DNA from: Solanum dulcamara
Lineage: Eukaryota > Streptophyta > Magnoliopsida > Solanales > Solanaceae
Assembly (NCBI RefSeq): GCF_947179165.1
Contig: NC_077243.1
Location: forward strand, 30,518,001 to 30,582,000
Direction of reading: 5' to 3'
DNA: 64,000 nt
Below the pieces are notes generated by a model. The model was not told where the DNA came from, did no database searches, and worked only from the letters and a program-made list of their open reading frames with translations. Within the stretch, counting starts at the first letter, position 1; the number at the start of each line of letters is the position of its first letter. The translations under genes were made by a program, and so were the position numbers. This document shows positions 42,872 through 56,430 of the stretch, in pieces.

Positions 42872-45800
42872 TTTCATGACATGATTTCTCATGTCATGAT
42901 GGCTCCTACTATACAACCCACCAGTAGGAAAGCCTACCCATATCCCAAAACTTTAAGTAATGGGATGTCAGGGTAGAATACCAACCATAACACTAAATTA
43001 AACATGAAATAAAACAAGAACATAACTGAATGGCGGAAGCTAACGAAATATATACAAATAAAAAGATCTCTCTCAGGATCTGGAAGTCATGTGTACAGAT
43101 CTACTGCAAAAAGAGCACAAGTCCCAAAATTGGACCACAGAAATAAGACTATCTCAAAGTGCAAAAGTCAGACAAAATATATATAGAGAGAAAGATGGAT
43201 AAATCCAGAATGTTGTGTGCTCACCCTCATCTCCGAGCATGACTGCAACTGGCTCAAAATAAAAATTGATAGATAGTACTTAGACCTGCATCACAAAAAT
43301 AGATGCAGAGTGTAGTATGAGTGTAAAACCAGCAAAAACCCAGTGGGATCATAGGTCGTCTGAGCAAGATAAACAAAAGTAAACTGAAATGTGAGAAAGT
43401 AGTCAAAACCAAAGGAAGTACAAGAAGTAAATGTAGGTGTGTACACAAGCGTACTCAACATACAAAGAGGGAGAAACTAGCTAAGTTTGTCGACCCCTCA
43501 TAAACCCGACGGGTATACTCATGAACAAGTATGAAGGTAACAACCAAAACAGAATCCCATAAGCATGACAAGAGCAAAGATAGTTAAAGTAAAATGAACG
43601 GATCTGATGAAGTTCCAACAATTCCACCAATTTCTCGGAATTGAACCAAACCATCCCGAAATCCTAAAACATTAACCCAAAGTTTAGAGTAAATAAGTAC
43701 TTAGCAACTTTAGCCGTGGCTTATTTTGGTGAATTCATGAAGGGCCATCATTGAAATAGTCTTTTTTAGCTTAGCCCATAATAATGTATAAATGTATATT
43801 GTGGGTGGCATCTTTCTCTTTTCCTTTAAAATAAAAGCGATGAAAATCATTTCGGTAGATAGTATGTAATACTCTTATAAAAATGACCATTATACTCTTT
43901 CTTAGTTTAGGGAAAAGTCATATAGGGGAAGTCACACTTGAACTTTCTGCCTTGACCTAGACCTCACATCAATCGTTCTATCCACTAAACTCATCAATCA
44001 ACCTTGACCTGAACTCTCACTATGTACTCCAACCGAAGATTCATCAGAGGATCAGGGACCCAAACCAAGATTTGAAAGCAACTCTGGACTTGAATTGGGT
44101 GATAGATAATCATGAATTTGAACCAGGTATAAAAGAGACCTTGGACTTGAACCGGGTAATAGTAGCTAAGAAGCCAGGCCAAACCAAGTAAGGAGCAAAG
44201 GACTTGAACCAAGGCTTTATAAAGGCGATGGGCTCCAACCATAACTAAGTGAGGAGAGACAGACTTGAATTGAGGCTATACAAAGGCGGTGGGCTTGCAT
44301 CACAGCTAAGAAGGAGCAACGGACATGAAACGAGGAAATAATAACAAGGCATGGGCTTAAACCCTGCCTAGTGGTGTGAATTGGGGACCTGAACCATGAA
44401 CATAGGTGAGTCAGTCAGAATTAGGATAAGCGACTAACCGAGCATCATAGGGAGTACCCCCGAATTAATTTACATCAATACATCACTCCAACCCAAACCA
44501 CATATAACCAAAATTGCCAAAGAGACTTCCAGAACCAAGATCCAAGCGATATGGTACTGATAAAAGAATAGGACATTATGGAAATAAGGTTTTGAAGTTA
44601 TGTTACTGCCTAGCTAAATCTCAAACTATCTGACTCGAGTCTGCTATATCAGACTACAAGGATCTAAGCTATCTGAAATGACGTCGGAGGAGTTATAAGG
44701 CCCAACGGTACCAAAATTGTGCAAGTCTAAGGAAACACTAGTCTAAGTCTAGACTAAGGCTAAACATGCTTTCAACATATATAAAACAAAGGCACAGTAT
44801 AGATGACAAGGTAGGAGTAATCAACAATAACAAGATTCATACCCAATCCATTCGAAATATTTCCCAAAATAACATCTAGTATATGAATTCTAGTAATTTA
44901 GGATGCTAGACGCCCAAACCCTCCCAAGCTTATACAAGTCAATATACAAATGCCTAAACATGCTCTATCCAAAGAGAGTATTTCCTTTTCGAACAGCCTT
45001 GGAATGCTGCCACGTTGTCAAAAACAGAATCACAGCATCATTTCGATTGTTTAGACACTATTTTTATAATTTTTGGAGACAGGCCAATTTTGGGGTCTTA
45101 AGTGGAAAATGTGGGACCTATGTTCGAAATTCCAGAATTAATCCCAAAAACAAGTCCAAAACTGCACCTCGAGCTCAAAAATAAAAATGAAACACAGTTC
45201 GGGGTTGGGTAACAATACAGAACAAGCATGCAATAAAATTGTCACATTTTGAGCCAAAAGAACAAATATGGCAGAATCTGCAACCCATAATTTATAAAAC
45301 AAAATGAAGCTCCCACGACCCAAACCAAGTATTCTATAATTTTCCTTCCCAAAAAAACCAAAAATCTATCCCCAAGAATCACCAAAAATGGAGCTAAAAT
45401 GACCAAGAAATAAACTCTAAAATTCATTAAAATTCCAACTTGAAAATAATAATGGAAGCATCTAGATTAGTGAATTTACCTCACACGAAGCTCATAATCA
45501 AGTTTTTGAGCTCACAAATTGATTCCGCACGCAATTTTCATGAGTATAAACCCTTGAATCACCAAAATAGGGTTTATATAGACCAAGAAACAAATTCTCG
45601 AAGTTCTTCAAAAATTCACTTAAAAAATGAACAATGCAGCAACTAGAATCAAGATTTTACCGCAATCGAATGCCCCAAATCAGTTTCCAATCTCCTGAAT
45701 GAGTTCACCTCAAAAACTCTGACAAATTTTCCTTTTGAATCACCTAATTTGGAGCTCGATAGCTCAAGATATGGGGTCTTGAAGTTGGGAAAAAAAAATC

Positions 45801-46840
45801 TAAAAATGGAGTTTTTATGCTTGCACCAGCAACTGTTGCACCCTCATTTTGGCAAAGTCCAAAATCTCCGACGGGGTGCTAGGAATTCGTTCAGAACCCT
45901 ATACATGCAAATGATATATGCTACCCCACTAAATTTGAAGTTCTGGACTCAATGGCGCATTCGAAATTTTCATACGAGAGTATTTTAACAAAGAGAAGGT
46001 CCCACACCCAAGTATCATTATAACTCAAATTTCATAATGGGCCTCGAGATTAGTCCAGAAGCCTTGGGAAATGAATGAAGGTTTTTTCTAGACCAAACTC
46101 GACATTTCAAAACTAACCGTGCTGTCAAAATTTTCATCCAAGTGCCTTTTACAAGAATGTTGACCAATGTCAATCATAATCTAACTTTCAAAGTCAAAAG
46201 CGCCAAATAGCCCCAAACTCGTATCGATGGTCTCGATACTCATGTCGACAATGCTAATAGTCTAATTTGGCCATTTCAGAGCTGATGCAACCATCAAAAT
46301 TTGAATTTGAGGTCTTTTTAACCCAAAATACAAAAAGTTACAACTAAACCAACTTAGGCATTCAAAATACCAAAACGGGCTCGAGACCTCTAAAAACTCA
46401 ACCAACACAGCTGCTAGACCAAAAGCCATTCCCCGAATCCAATAAGGAGTCATCAAAATTTCATTCCAAGCATTAAAACTCCAAAATTGACCAAAGTCAA
46501 ACCTTGGACTAAAATTCATCAAATTCCCAACTCAAGACCTCAAATCTTTGTTACAACTCCAAAACTGATTTCGTAATGTCTCCTTGACCAATTTCCATAT
46601 TTCGAAGTTGCTAGAATCAATCAAATTCTCTTCTGAGACCTGTAGCTCCAATTGATTCCAAGTACCACTTTTGAACAATTAAAACTTATGAAAACTCAAA
46701 ATTTCCAAAAGATAACTTTTTATCAGATTTTCCAAAAACCAACACTAGGTACCAATCAGAAACAAATCGGGAAAACTAAAGCGAGGGGTAAAATGATTAT
46801 TTTATGAAAAATTCAAAAAATGACCTTTAGGGTCATTACA
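42872..46840 (-). mobile_element. Gypsy family C LTR, complete, about 3.97 kb (C2)
   Basis: It starts TGTAATGACCC at 46840 and ends GTCATGAAA (decayed from CGTGACA) at about 42872, followed by a primer-binding site. It matches 49265-51795 over its first 2.5 kb almost block by block (for example CTAGGTACCAATCA, GGTGTGGGACC, CAGAACCAAGA.CCAAG). The numerous short open frames inside (43254-43448, 43994-44242, 44903-45988, 46262-46522) are LTR sequence. Confidence 0.8.
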
Positions 46841-49264
46841 TTATCCACTACTAAAAGAACTTTCGTCTGCGAAAGTAAATGTACAGTCACAGCCTTGAGG
46901 CATGAATGGATGAGGGTTCCAGTCCCGGATGTTTTTTCAGACCCTCGGACAACCTTTCAGATCGAACAACGCCATCACAGAACTCAGGCTGAGAGGGAAT
47001 CCTAAAATTCACTTCCAACTCCAAAAAGCTCCCCAAAATCCTTTTTGGGCTCCAACTCACGCTCGTTTCACCCGAACTTGACTAAAAACACAAGATTCCT
47101 CTGAGGAAGATGAAACTACATAGAAACCATCAAAATAAGCAATACACGACTAGGATGATCCAACTAACCTCAAAATTCCAAATACCTTCCTTAAGCTCTA
47201 AATCTATTTTCTTCTAGCCACAAAAGACATTCTGCCAATCCTTAGCTATCCTAAAAATCTATTACATTATTTGAAACTTTCCTACATAATCCCGCAACAC
47301 CAATCATCGAAGCAGTTACTTACTCTATCTGAACATTAGGGGAAGACAACAAACAAAATAAGGAGACAACCCAAGAAAAGCCCCAAATCCCAATCTCAAC
47401 TTGAAAACCCAAGAAACCATGCTAAAACTCACCTTCTGGAACTAAACACTCCGCTCCAAGGGACAAATTTATCCTGTGAAGGATAAGACCACACTGAGTC
47501 CAACTCTACTGAATTTATCCTATTATAGAAACTTCTGAAACACCGGTACTAGGTACCCACAACTGCTACCTTAGGCCTAAGCTAACTATCCTAGACCAAG
47601 GGAAACTAAGCCGCAAGGCGACACACAAACATTAAAAACCGATCAACAATGGTCCAAGGGCACCAACTCCCACTCACAATACCATAAGCTACCAAATACG
47701 ATAATGGTTGACCTCTCTTAAACAAATTCAGAATCACGGATTCCATGAATTACTTTGACCCCATCTTGTAAATAAACTTTCTAACAAACTTCCCATCTTC
47801 CAACTTAGGCCACATCTAAATCCAACCAAAAACCACTTCTCCAACATTAAAAACAACCTAAACCTCGAGAGCTATCATTAAATCTGAAACACCAAGACTA
47901 GCATAAAGAAACCAACCAGGTTGGTAAAAGAGAGTAAACCTCAACTCCACAACTTAAGGACTGAAAATACCAATAAGGAATAGAGAGGAATCGACAAGCA
48001 GAATGTACTACAACTCCAAAGATGTTACACCTCCATCACACACTACCTCGACAACCAACCTTTAAACTACGAACCCAATGATGCAAAGTAATGGAGACAG
48101 CTGTCTAAGTCAAGAAAACTAGAATGGTAGAGGAGGATTACTAATCAAAGTAAAGCTAGCTAAGCATCAAGGTAAAAAGGGACTAACATGGGATCCAATC
48201 TCTCCTCGAGCATGGCCTCGGGTCCAATCAATAGATAACAGATATAGAGGCATTCTAAGCCTACCGCTGAATAAGAGCGAACAATTGAGATATGTCTCAC
48301 AATAAGATAGGGGGAGAAATATCACTAGGATCGATTCCTTACCCCAAAATATGTCATCTCAGCTCCCAACAAGCATATCTAAACCAAACCTATGGCTATG
48401 ATAAACGACATAGGTCTTCGGCACCAACACTAAGTTACACCAGCCATCTCAAGCCCCTATCAGAAGCTACACCTATCTACAAAGGCACCAAATCACCTGT
48501 GGGGCCCTTCCATCAATATCTCAAACACAAGCCAAATATTCAAGACACCCTCTAGCCACTAATCTTCAAGCATGAATAAAACAAAATCACTCTGACTGGC
48601 GAGCGACTACAATAGCCCTGCCATAACACCAGTGGAATACCTAGCATGGCTAAGGTAATGATCTTCACATAGCAATCCAAGATCACTTGGTGAAAGGATA
48701 ACCAGTCCATGCCAGAATCTAATCAAAATCCACCATATAAAGAAAGATCAGATCAAACCTAGTTTCTCTTCCCTAATAGTCATCACGCAGAATCTAAAGA
48801 CCTAATCCACTACTAATGAATCACCTACTGAGGTGAAAACACCCAATGAATCAACTAAGGGCTCTAGACTCATACTCAGTCAAGGGGCACAATATACAGA
48901 TATATAAAAATAGGTGGATCCTGAATCAAATAAATGGATGCGGGATAATAATATAATATAACCTTACTTATGATCACATCATACAAGGCCTCAACCTCTA
49001 CTCTAGCTGGAGCTACATAAAAGTTGACTTGGGCTCCTCTACCATGTACATTAACCCTGCCTCCTGCCTTGTTTACTCAAGGACCTCTCTGTGCACCCTG
49101 ATGACCACCCATACGGTCTTGGCCTTTGCCTCTGCCTCTAGCTTTAGGTGTTGTTGTTGGCGTAGGTCTAGCTGCCCATGGAGTTGGTAAGGTTGCCCTA
49201 CGGTAAGGTCACTTGTGAGATGAATAATCTAGCTCCCCGCCCTCATAGCACCCCTTTGACTGCC
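46841..49264 (-). pseudogene. Gypsy family C gag-pol remnant
   Basis: The minus strand begins with a gag zinc-knuckle zone near 49245: CYEGGELDYSSHK then a stop. The pattern C-x2-C-x4-H-x4-C would be restored in three places, so three of four metal ligands are lost, each explainable by one base change. It is followed by PYRRATLPTPWAARPTPTTTPKARGRGKGQDRMGGHQG, a typical basic Pro/Thr-rich stretch, and EVEALYDVI, the approach to protease, near 48985. Below 48850 the frame is lost, and I can place no RT or integrase motif with confidence down to the LTR start at 46840. It could hold large deletions: 2.4 kb is too short for full pol. The open frame 48292-48555 on the plus strand is incidental. 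Confidence 0.7.
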
Positions 49265-51795
49265 GGCTCTAAGCTTAAACCCCACCCGATGTAGTGAATT
49301 AGGGACTTGAAGCACAAACATAAGCGAGTTGATCAGAATTAGGATCAGTGGATAACCGAGCATCATGGGGAGTACCCTAAAATCGAGTGCCATCAATACA
49401 TCACTCCATCCCAAACAACATTCAACCAGAATCACCAAAAAGACTTCCAGAACCAAGACCCAAGTGATACGGGATTGATAAAAGAATAGGACATTATGGA
49501 AGTAAGGTTCTGAAGCTCTGTTACTACCTAGCTAAAAGCTCAGACTATCAAATTCGAGTCTACTATATCATACTATAGGGAGCTAAGTTGTCTAAAAAGA
49601 TGTCAAAGGATTTCTAAGGGCTAGCGGCACCAAAATTGCGCAAGTCTAAGGCAACACTAGTCTAAGCCTAGACTGAGGCCAAACATGCTTCCAACATATA
49701 TTAGCTAAAGGCATAACATATATCACAAGGAAGAGATAATCAACAATAATAGGAATCAAAGTTTATCCGTCCAAAACATTTCCCAAAATAACATCTAGGA
49801 CATGAATTTTAGTAATTTAGCATGCTCAACTCTCACACCCTACCAAGCTCATACAAGTCAGTATACAAGTGCCTAAACATGCTCGGTCTAAAGGGATAAA
49901 AATTGTAGCCTACCTGTAGGTCGTTCACGTGTGCTCCAACTAATGAAATCTAAGTTTTCCCTTTTTGAACAGTCTCGAAACGCTGCCATGCTATCAAAAA
50001 TAGAATCACAATGTCTTATGGTCATTTAGATGCTAATTTTACAATTTTTGGAGATAGACCAATTTTGGGGTCTAAAATGGAAAATGTGGGATCCGTGACT
50101 GAAATTCCCAAATTAAACCCAAAAACTAGTCCAAAAAAGCACCCCAAGCTAAAAAATCAAAGTGAAACAGAGTTCGGGGTTGGGAAACAACACGAAATGA
50201 GCATGCGATGAAATTCTCATATTTTAAGCCAAAAGAACGAATATGGCAGCATCTACAACTTGTAATTTTTAAAAATAATGAAGCTCCCACGACCCAGACC
50301 AAGCATCCTACGATGTTACTTGCGGGTAAACCCACAATTTAGACCCAAAATCACTAAAAACTGAGCTAAAACAACCAAGAAACAATCCTCTAAAATTCAT
50401 TAAAATTCCAACTCTAAAATAATAATGGCACCATTTAGATTAGCGAATTTACCTCACAAGCTCCATATCAAGTTTCTGCACTCACTAATGAATTCTCCAC
50501 GCAATTTTCTTAAACTTAAATAATTGAATCGCCAAAATTGGTTTTATGTAAACCAAGAAATAAATTCTCAAAGTTCTTCAAAAATTCACTACAAAAATGG
50601 ACAATGTAGCAACTAGAATCAAGATTTTACCTCAATCGAATGTCCCAAATTAGTTTCCTAGCTCCCCAATGCGTTCTCCTCAAAAAATCTCACAAGTTTT
50701 CCTTTTGAATAAACCAATATGGAGCTCTATAGCTCAAGATGTGGGGTTTTGAAGTTGGAGAAAAAACCCAAAAATGGGGATTTTATGCTTGCACTAGCAA
50801 CTTCTGTATCCTCTTTTTGGCAAAGTCCAAAATTTCTAACAGGGTGCTTGATATTCGTTCGGAACCCCGTGCGTGTAAAATAAATATGCTACCCCATCAA
50901 ATTTGATGTTACAAACTCAATGGCACATTTAAAATTCCCATACAATGTCATTTTAATAAAAAGTGGGTCCCACATCCAAGTGTCATTTAAGCCAAATTTT
51001 ATAACGGGTCTCGAGATTAGACTAAAAGCATCAGGAAGCAAATGAAGGGTCATTCTAGATCAAACTTTAGAACTAACAGCACTGTTAGAATTTTTATCAA
51101 AGCACATTTTCCAAGAATATTGACCAAAATACACCATCGGCTAACTTTTAAAGTCAAAAACACCAAATGGCCCCAAACTCATATTGATGGCCTTGATACT
51201 TGTGCCAGCAATGCTCCTAGACTAATTTGCCATTTTGGAGCTGATGAAATCATCAGAATTTGAATTTGAGGTCTCCTTGACCCAAAACTTAAAAAGTTGC
51301 AACTAAACTAACTTAGGCCTTCAAAAAACCAAAATGGTCCGGGACCTCTAAAAATTCAACCAACATATCTTCTAGACCAAAATCATCCCCCGAATCCAAC
51401 AGAGTCATCATAATTTCATTCCAAGCATTGAAACTCCAAAATTGATCAAACTCAAACCTTGGCCTAAAATTCCTCAAATTTTCAACTCAAGACCTCAAAT
51501 ATTCGTTACAACTCCAAAACTAATTTCGTAAAGTCTCCTAGACCAATTTCCATATTTTGGAGCTGCTAAAATCAATGAAATTCTGTTCTAAGACCCATAG
51601 TTTCAATTGAACCCAAGTACCACTTCTAAATACTTAAAACTTATGAAACTCAAAAATTTCAAAAGACTCAACTTTTCATAGGATTTTCTAAAAACCAACA
51701 CTAGGTACCAATCATTAATGACTTGGGGAAACTAAAAGGAGGGGTAAAATGGTCATTTTCTAAAAATTCTAAAAATGACCTTGAGGGTCATTACA
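49265..51795 (-). mobile_element. Gypsy family C LTR, 5' 2.5 kb (C1), 3' part missing
   Basis: It starts TGTAATGACCC at 51795 and matches LTR C2 up to about 49270 (C2 position about 44350). There it fuses directly to gag zinc-knuckle sequence. The last 1.4 kb of the LTR, the primer-binding site and the front of gag are deleted. Confidence 0.8.
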
Positions 51796-52528
51796 ATTTT
51801 AGGTTGTTTGAAATGTGGAGATGGCGGTCACTCATCATTAACTTCTATCTATTGTATTCTTGAATGAAAGTTGTGTTTGTCTTCTATGTTATTTTATTTT
51901 TCTTTTGTTAGTACTCTGTTAGAAACTCTTATATATGTCTAGACTAGGTTATTGAGAATTATTATAGATTTTTTTAAGATGAATGGATTTTTTTAACTTT
52001 TGGTTTACTATGTCAATGCTTATGTATTTTATTTAAAGGTTTCTATTAAATGAAAAAAAGATGGTAAGAGTTCACATATCTAGTTAAGAATAGAGTAGGT
52101 GCCCGCATAATTTTGTAGTTTGATTCATGACAGTATTAGAGACAATTTACTAGTCTTATAAGTACAACATCAATATCAACTAGAGTCATACATATTGAGG
52201 TGTTGACTTCCTCATCAAATCCTTATGAGGATATGAGGCATCTGGTAAGTTTCCTTTTTGTTCTCTCCTATCATACTATTTCAATGTATTAATCTCTTGA
52301 GTTGAGTCTAATTGATATCAGGCGATTCCAGTTAGTATTTCAACCAGTTTGGGGGTAGTTGTGTGAGGCATCGATTTAAGGGTATGATTTGTCCAATTGG
52401 TATCCGGTGATAGAAATTAAGTATTGAGCTCGGTTATACTATTTCATTGTTTGGAGTCATTGAGTATCAATTAGGCCTTGGCACTCTTAATTATATGTTG
52501 TGGTTGGGATGGTAGTGGTGAGAAAAAG
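51796..52528. other. Unassigned sequence between family C and LTR H
   Basis: AT-rich. Near 51806-51840 the plus strand can be read CLKCGDGGHSS, reminiscent of a gag zinc knuckle but without the final Cys. Near 52131 TTCATGACAGTATTAGAGAC resembles an LTR end plus a decayed primer-binding site. Both hints are weak. It probably is older retrotransposon debris. Confidence 0.3.
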
Positions 52529-54692
52529 CGTAACACCTCATAATTTTGTAAGTATAGATGTGTCCTTGAACAGTTCAGAAATCTAAAGTCAGCAATTTTT
52601 GAGTTTTTTAAAGGTGTTTACTGGTCATACACGGGACTACATCTCATGGCTACCATTCGTAGATGAACTTAAGAAATAAATAAAATGGTCTAAGGATTTA
52701 TAAGTCAAGTTTATGAGCCATAGAATGGTTTACGGATCATAGACTTGGTCGTGGACCAAAGTTAAGAAATTTGAAAAAATTGGACTTGAATAGGATGAGA
52801 GGAAGTATGAATTGTGGAAGGTTTTATGGACCATGGATGGGTCTGTAAATCAAAATCCTGAAACTCTAGAAAAATCTAATTTTTTAATACACCTTTTATG
52901 ACTCGTAGAGTATTCTAAGAACCTTAGATGGTCTCGTGGAATCAAAGTTCAGAATCACATAAATCAAGCCTAACTTTCTACAATCAACCAATGCAGGTCA
53001 TAAATGGGTTTACAGAACATAGATTGATCTCGTAAATCCAATCTTCAGAAACACAAAAATTTCATCTATTTTCTACGGATAGGCTTCTAATATCTATAGA
53101 AGAAACTATGGTACGTAGATGCCACTAGTAGATGCCTCTAACTACTTTTTAATCAGGATTTTTTCAATCCTCCCACATTCTTTTAATCCCTCTGCTACAT
53201 CATATTTTAAACTATTTTCAGTGAGATTAGGAGATTCTTATCAGCCTAAGTGTTGCATTCTCTTAAACCTCAACCAAAATAGATTTCTTATCTCTTAAGT
53301 CTTATCTGCAAGCAAGAAGTAGGGCTCCAAGACAAACCTCCAATCCAAGATTAAAGCTAGGTATTTTGTTATGGGTATGTGGAATTTCATAAATGGGTTT
53401 TCTTCCACCCATTGAGTCCCAAAGAAATCCCTCAATTCTCAAGTTTATGAATTCTTTCAACCTAAAGTTTTTATGATCTTCATAGGTTGTTATTGAATTT
53501 CAATTATTCTTCAAGTATGTCATCTAATTGCATTATTTCAAGCATAATTTTATGTTTTCAATGATAATATCATGAACCCATAGTATACAAGTATTGTCGT
53601 GACCTAGAATTATGTTATTTCACATGCATGTCTATGATTATCAGATTTTCATTAATTTAGATGATTTTAGATACAATATCTTTCAGTATTTATCAGTTAT
53701 TATTATTTATGATGCTTTCAGATAAAGTATCTTCAGTTATTATCAGTTTTAAATCATGATTTAGGAGTTACTCCATATTTATAATATTATCAAATTCCTA
53801 TGCTATCATAGTATTGTTGTATCAATTTTATGCATGTTTTCCATGAGAGTATTACATACCACCGAGTGGACTTAGGGATGAATGATTCTAATCAGTGTTC
53901 ATGGTCTATTATTAGCAATCCTTACTTCCCAAACTATGTGTTATCATAGATTTATCTCAATTGGACATTAGCTTAGTGGATCCACATAAGCTCAGACTAA
54001 TGCCTTTATACCTTGGCAAGTTTATTGGGTCCTTTTGGTGCACAATACACCATACTCCATATTATAGCTCACGTGGTTATATGTTGGTTAATGGTATCTA
54101 CTACATTCACTCTTTTTAGTTTTTGCATTGATTAAGTATTTTAGTTATTTCAGTTCAGTTTTATCAGATATCATGTTATGCTACTTGATCATTGCATTAG
54201 TATGTTTACAGACTTATTATATTCTAATATCATGTTATTTATGTATATTTATCATACTCACTATATTCAGAGTACTTACTATATAATTTTACCTATATTA
54301 TTTTATAATATAAGTTCTGACACTTCTCATCATGCCTACAATGAGTACATATCTCTTATCAACGTGTTAGCACTTTTGGTAAGTTTTCATAATTTGAGGA
54401 CAGTCTTATCTTGCTATGTCAGCATTGTCACTTCCAGTTTTCAGATTTTTGAGTTAGCTAGGGGCTTGTCCTAGCAACTCACGTATGTGGTAGAGGCTAT
54501 TAGGCAAAAGTTAAATTCTGGCTATGATGTTTTAGGTATAGTCTATTTTGATGTTAGACTCTCTTTTAGTGATATTTTCATATTTCAGTATCTCTTGTGA
54601 TTGTTTTATGAATTTTAGTCTCTTGCCATGTCATGAGGTTAGTTTGGGGTCACTTTGCTCTAAGAATAATTTCGCGTTCTTGGGTCATTACA
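52529..54692 (+). mobile_element. Solo LTR, family H, 2164 bp
   Basis: It starts CGTAACACCTCAT (decayed from TGTAACACC) and ends TTGGGTCATTACA. Flanks are AAAAG (52524-52528) and GAAAG (54693-54697), a 5-bp duplication with one mismatch. It contains degenerate CGTAGA/TCTACG inverted words like those in the LTR of D. No primer-binding site or coding sequence follows. The open frames 54178-54474 and 54548-54805 are incidental. Confidence 0.65.
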
Positions 54693-55015
54693 GAAAGAAA
54701 GATGTGCATATCACTTTGGTCATTGGGCTACTGGCTGTTGTTGGCCATAGGGAAGAACCTTTAGCCATAGAAAACTCCACTATAGTGAAGAGGTGTTTGC
54801 TATAGAGAAGACAGAATTGATACCGTAGATTAAAAAATTTTCTCAAAGCCGGGGAATTTCTTTAACTATGGTGAAGTCTTGTTCATTATAGTAGACTTTT
54901 CCACCACCAAAATAGTGTCCACTATAGTGAAGCTAGCAAGTTTTCTTTGGTTCTCCATAGAAAGGGCCCTTTTTCCATAGAGATGTTTGGTATAATGAAA
55001 GATACTCAAATCATT
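54693..55015. other. Unassigned stretch with CACTATAGTG palindromes
   Basis: The 10-bp palindrome CACTATAGTG occurs at 54778-54787 and 54920-54929, with several near copies (CTATAGAGAAG, ATTATAGTAG, CCATAGAG) between them. Nothing coding is visible. It may be the start of the LTR that follows, or older debris. Confidence 0.35.
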
Positions 55016-55684
55016 CTAATATGTGTAGAATGATTGATGAAGAGGTATATTGATGAGGATGTTATGTGATGGAGTGGATTGGAGTCTAATGTGATTATGT
55101 GATATGTGATTTGCATAATCTGAGTTGATTGGAGTCTTATGAGTATTTTGAAAATAAAGGATCTTTTGAGAAGGAGTTTTAAATAAATGATTTGTGAGCA
55201 TTTTTGCATAAACTATTTATACACTATTTCTGAGTTTAAGAAATGATTATTTTCATCTATGATTTAAAAAGAGTTTAGGCATGAGTTGAGTATAAGGAGC
55301 CTTTAAATGAGTTGAGTATTTTTCATTAAAGTATCTATTTTGAGTTTGAGTTGAGGGGTTGAAATTATGTTTTAATGTACATAATATTTTCTGCATTCAC
55401 CGAGTTGAGATTGTACAAGTTTTAAAGAGAAGAGTTTGATAATTTGAGTTGAGTTTTGAAAAGAGTCCAATGAGACTTGCCATTATGACTCGAATGAGTT
55501 GAATTGAGGATAGAGTTGATGAGTTGGCAAGGTTCTAAATGAAACTAGCCGTGGGGGCTTGTTTGAGATGATTGGATGGAGTCTTATGAGCATTGAGTCA
55601 TGGGAGGAGTATCGAGCAACGAAGCGGGTGAGAGTATAGTCCATACTCGAACCCCAGAAACTACGCCGCCAATGTAGGTAGGGA

Positions 55685-55780
55685 TGGAACCGTTAAAGTT
55701 GGATGCTTTCCAAGGGATGGAACCGTTAAAGTCGGATGCTTCCCGTGGGATCAAACCGTTAAAGTCAGATGTTTCCCATT
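55685..55780 (+). repeat. 33-bp unit, three copies, in LTR G relative
   Basis: GGGAT(G/C)(G/A)AACCGTTAAAGT followed by (C/T)(G/A)GATG(C/T)TT(T)CC repeats three times. The solo LTR at 36850 has one copy, so this is a local amplification. Confidence 0.75.
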
Positions 55781-56199
55781 TTTATTATCCTGAAATTATA
55801 GGACTTGACTAATCGATGGTATCCATGATTAGGGAGGCGTTCATGCCCTGACAAGGTATGGATGGATGTGGCAACAACGTCTAATTATTGTACTATCACT
55901 GGCTCATAAGTGATGGTTATCGGATAAGAGAAACTCCCATTTAGGTCTTGATAGTGCTCCGAGTCAGTTGAGTTGAGTGGTTTACGAGTTGGTCCTATCT
56001 AAACTATTTCTTGTTAGACTTAGGGCATTTGAGTGAGTTGCTATATGCTTATGAGTTAGTCTTGTCTAAACTATTTCTTGTTAGACTTAGGACACTTGAG
56101 TGAGTTGTTACATATTTATTGAGTTGAGTCCTTTGAGTTGAATTGTAAAATGTTGCATAATTTAATTTGCATATTTACTGAGTTGAGTCCTTTGAACTG

Positions 56200-56430
56200 A
56201 CTGTTGAGCTAAATGTTGAGTTGATTGTATATGGTCGGATTGGATTAGATGAATTGTGATTAGATTGAATAGAATGGTATGTGACTAGATTGGATTTGAT
56301 TATTGAGTTGATTGTTGAGTTAAGTGTATATAATCGGATTGTACATGATTGAAAGGGATCGAATTGTAAATGATTTGATTGAACTGCATTGTACATAATT
56401 GGATTGGATTGTATGGTATATGATTGATCT
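56200..56430. repeat. GATTG-rich low-complexity tract
   Basis: Irregular repeats of GATTG, GGATTG and TGATTG words. It generates the Asn/Ser/Pro-rich minus-strand open frame 56175-56396, which is not a gene. Confidence 0.7.

Noticed and set aside
51806..51840. CLKCGDGGHSS on the plus strand, zinc-knuckle-like
   Set aside because: The last Cys is missing, no gag sequence is readable on either side, and it is only eleven residues long.
56175..56396. Asn/Ser/Pro-rich minus-strand frame
   Set aside because: It translates the GATTG-rich simple tract of an LTR.
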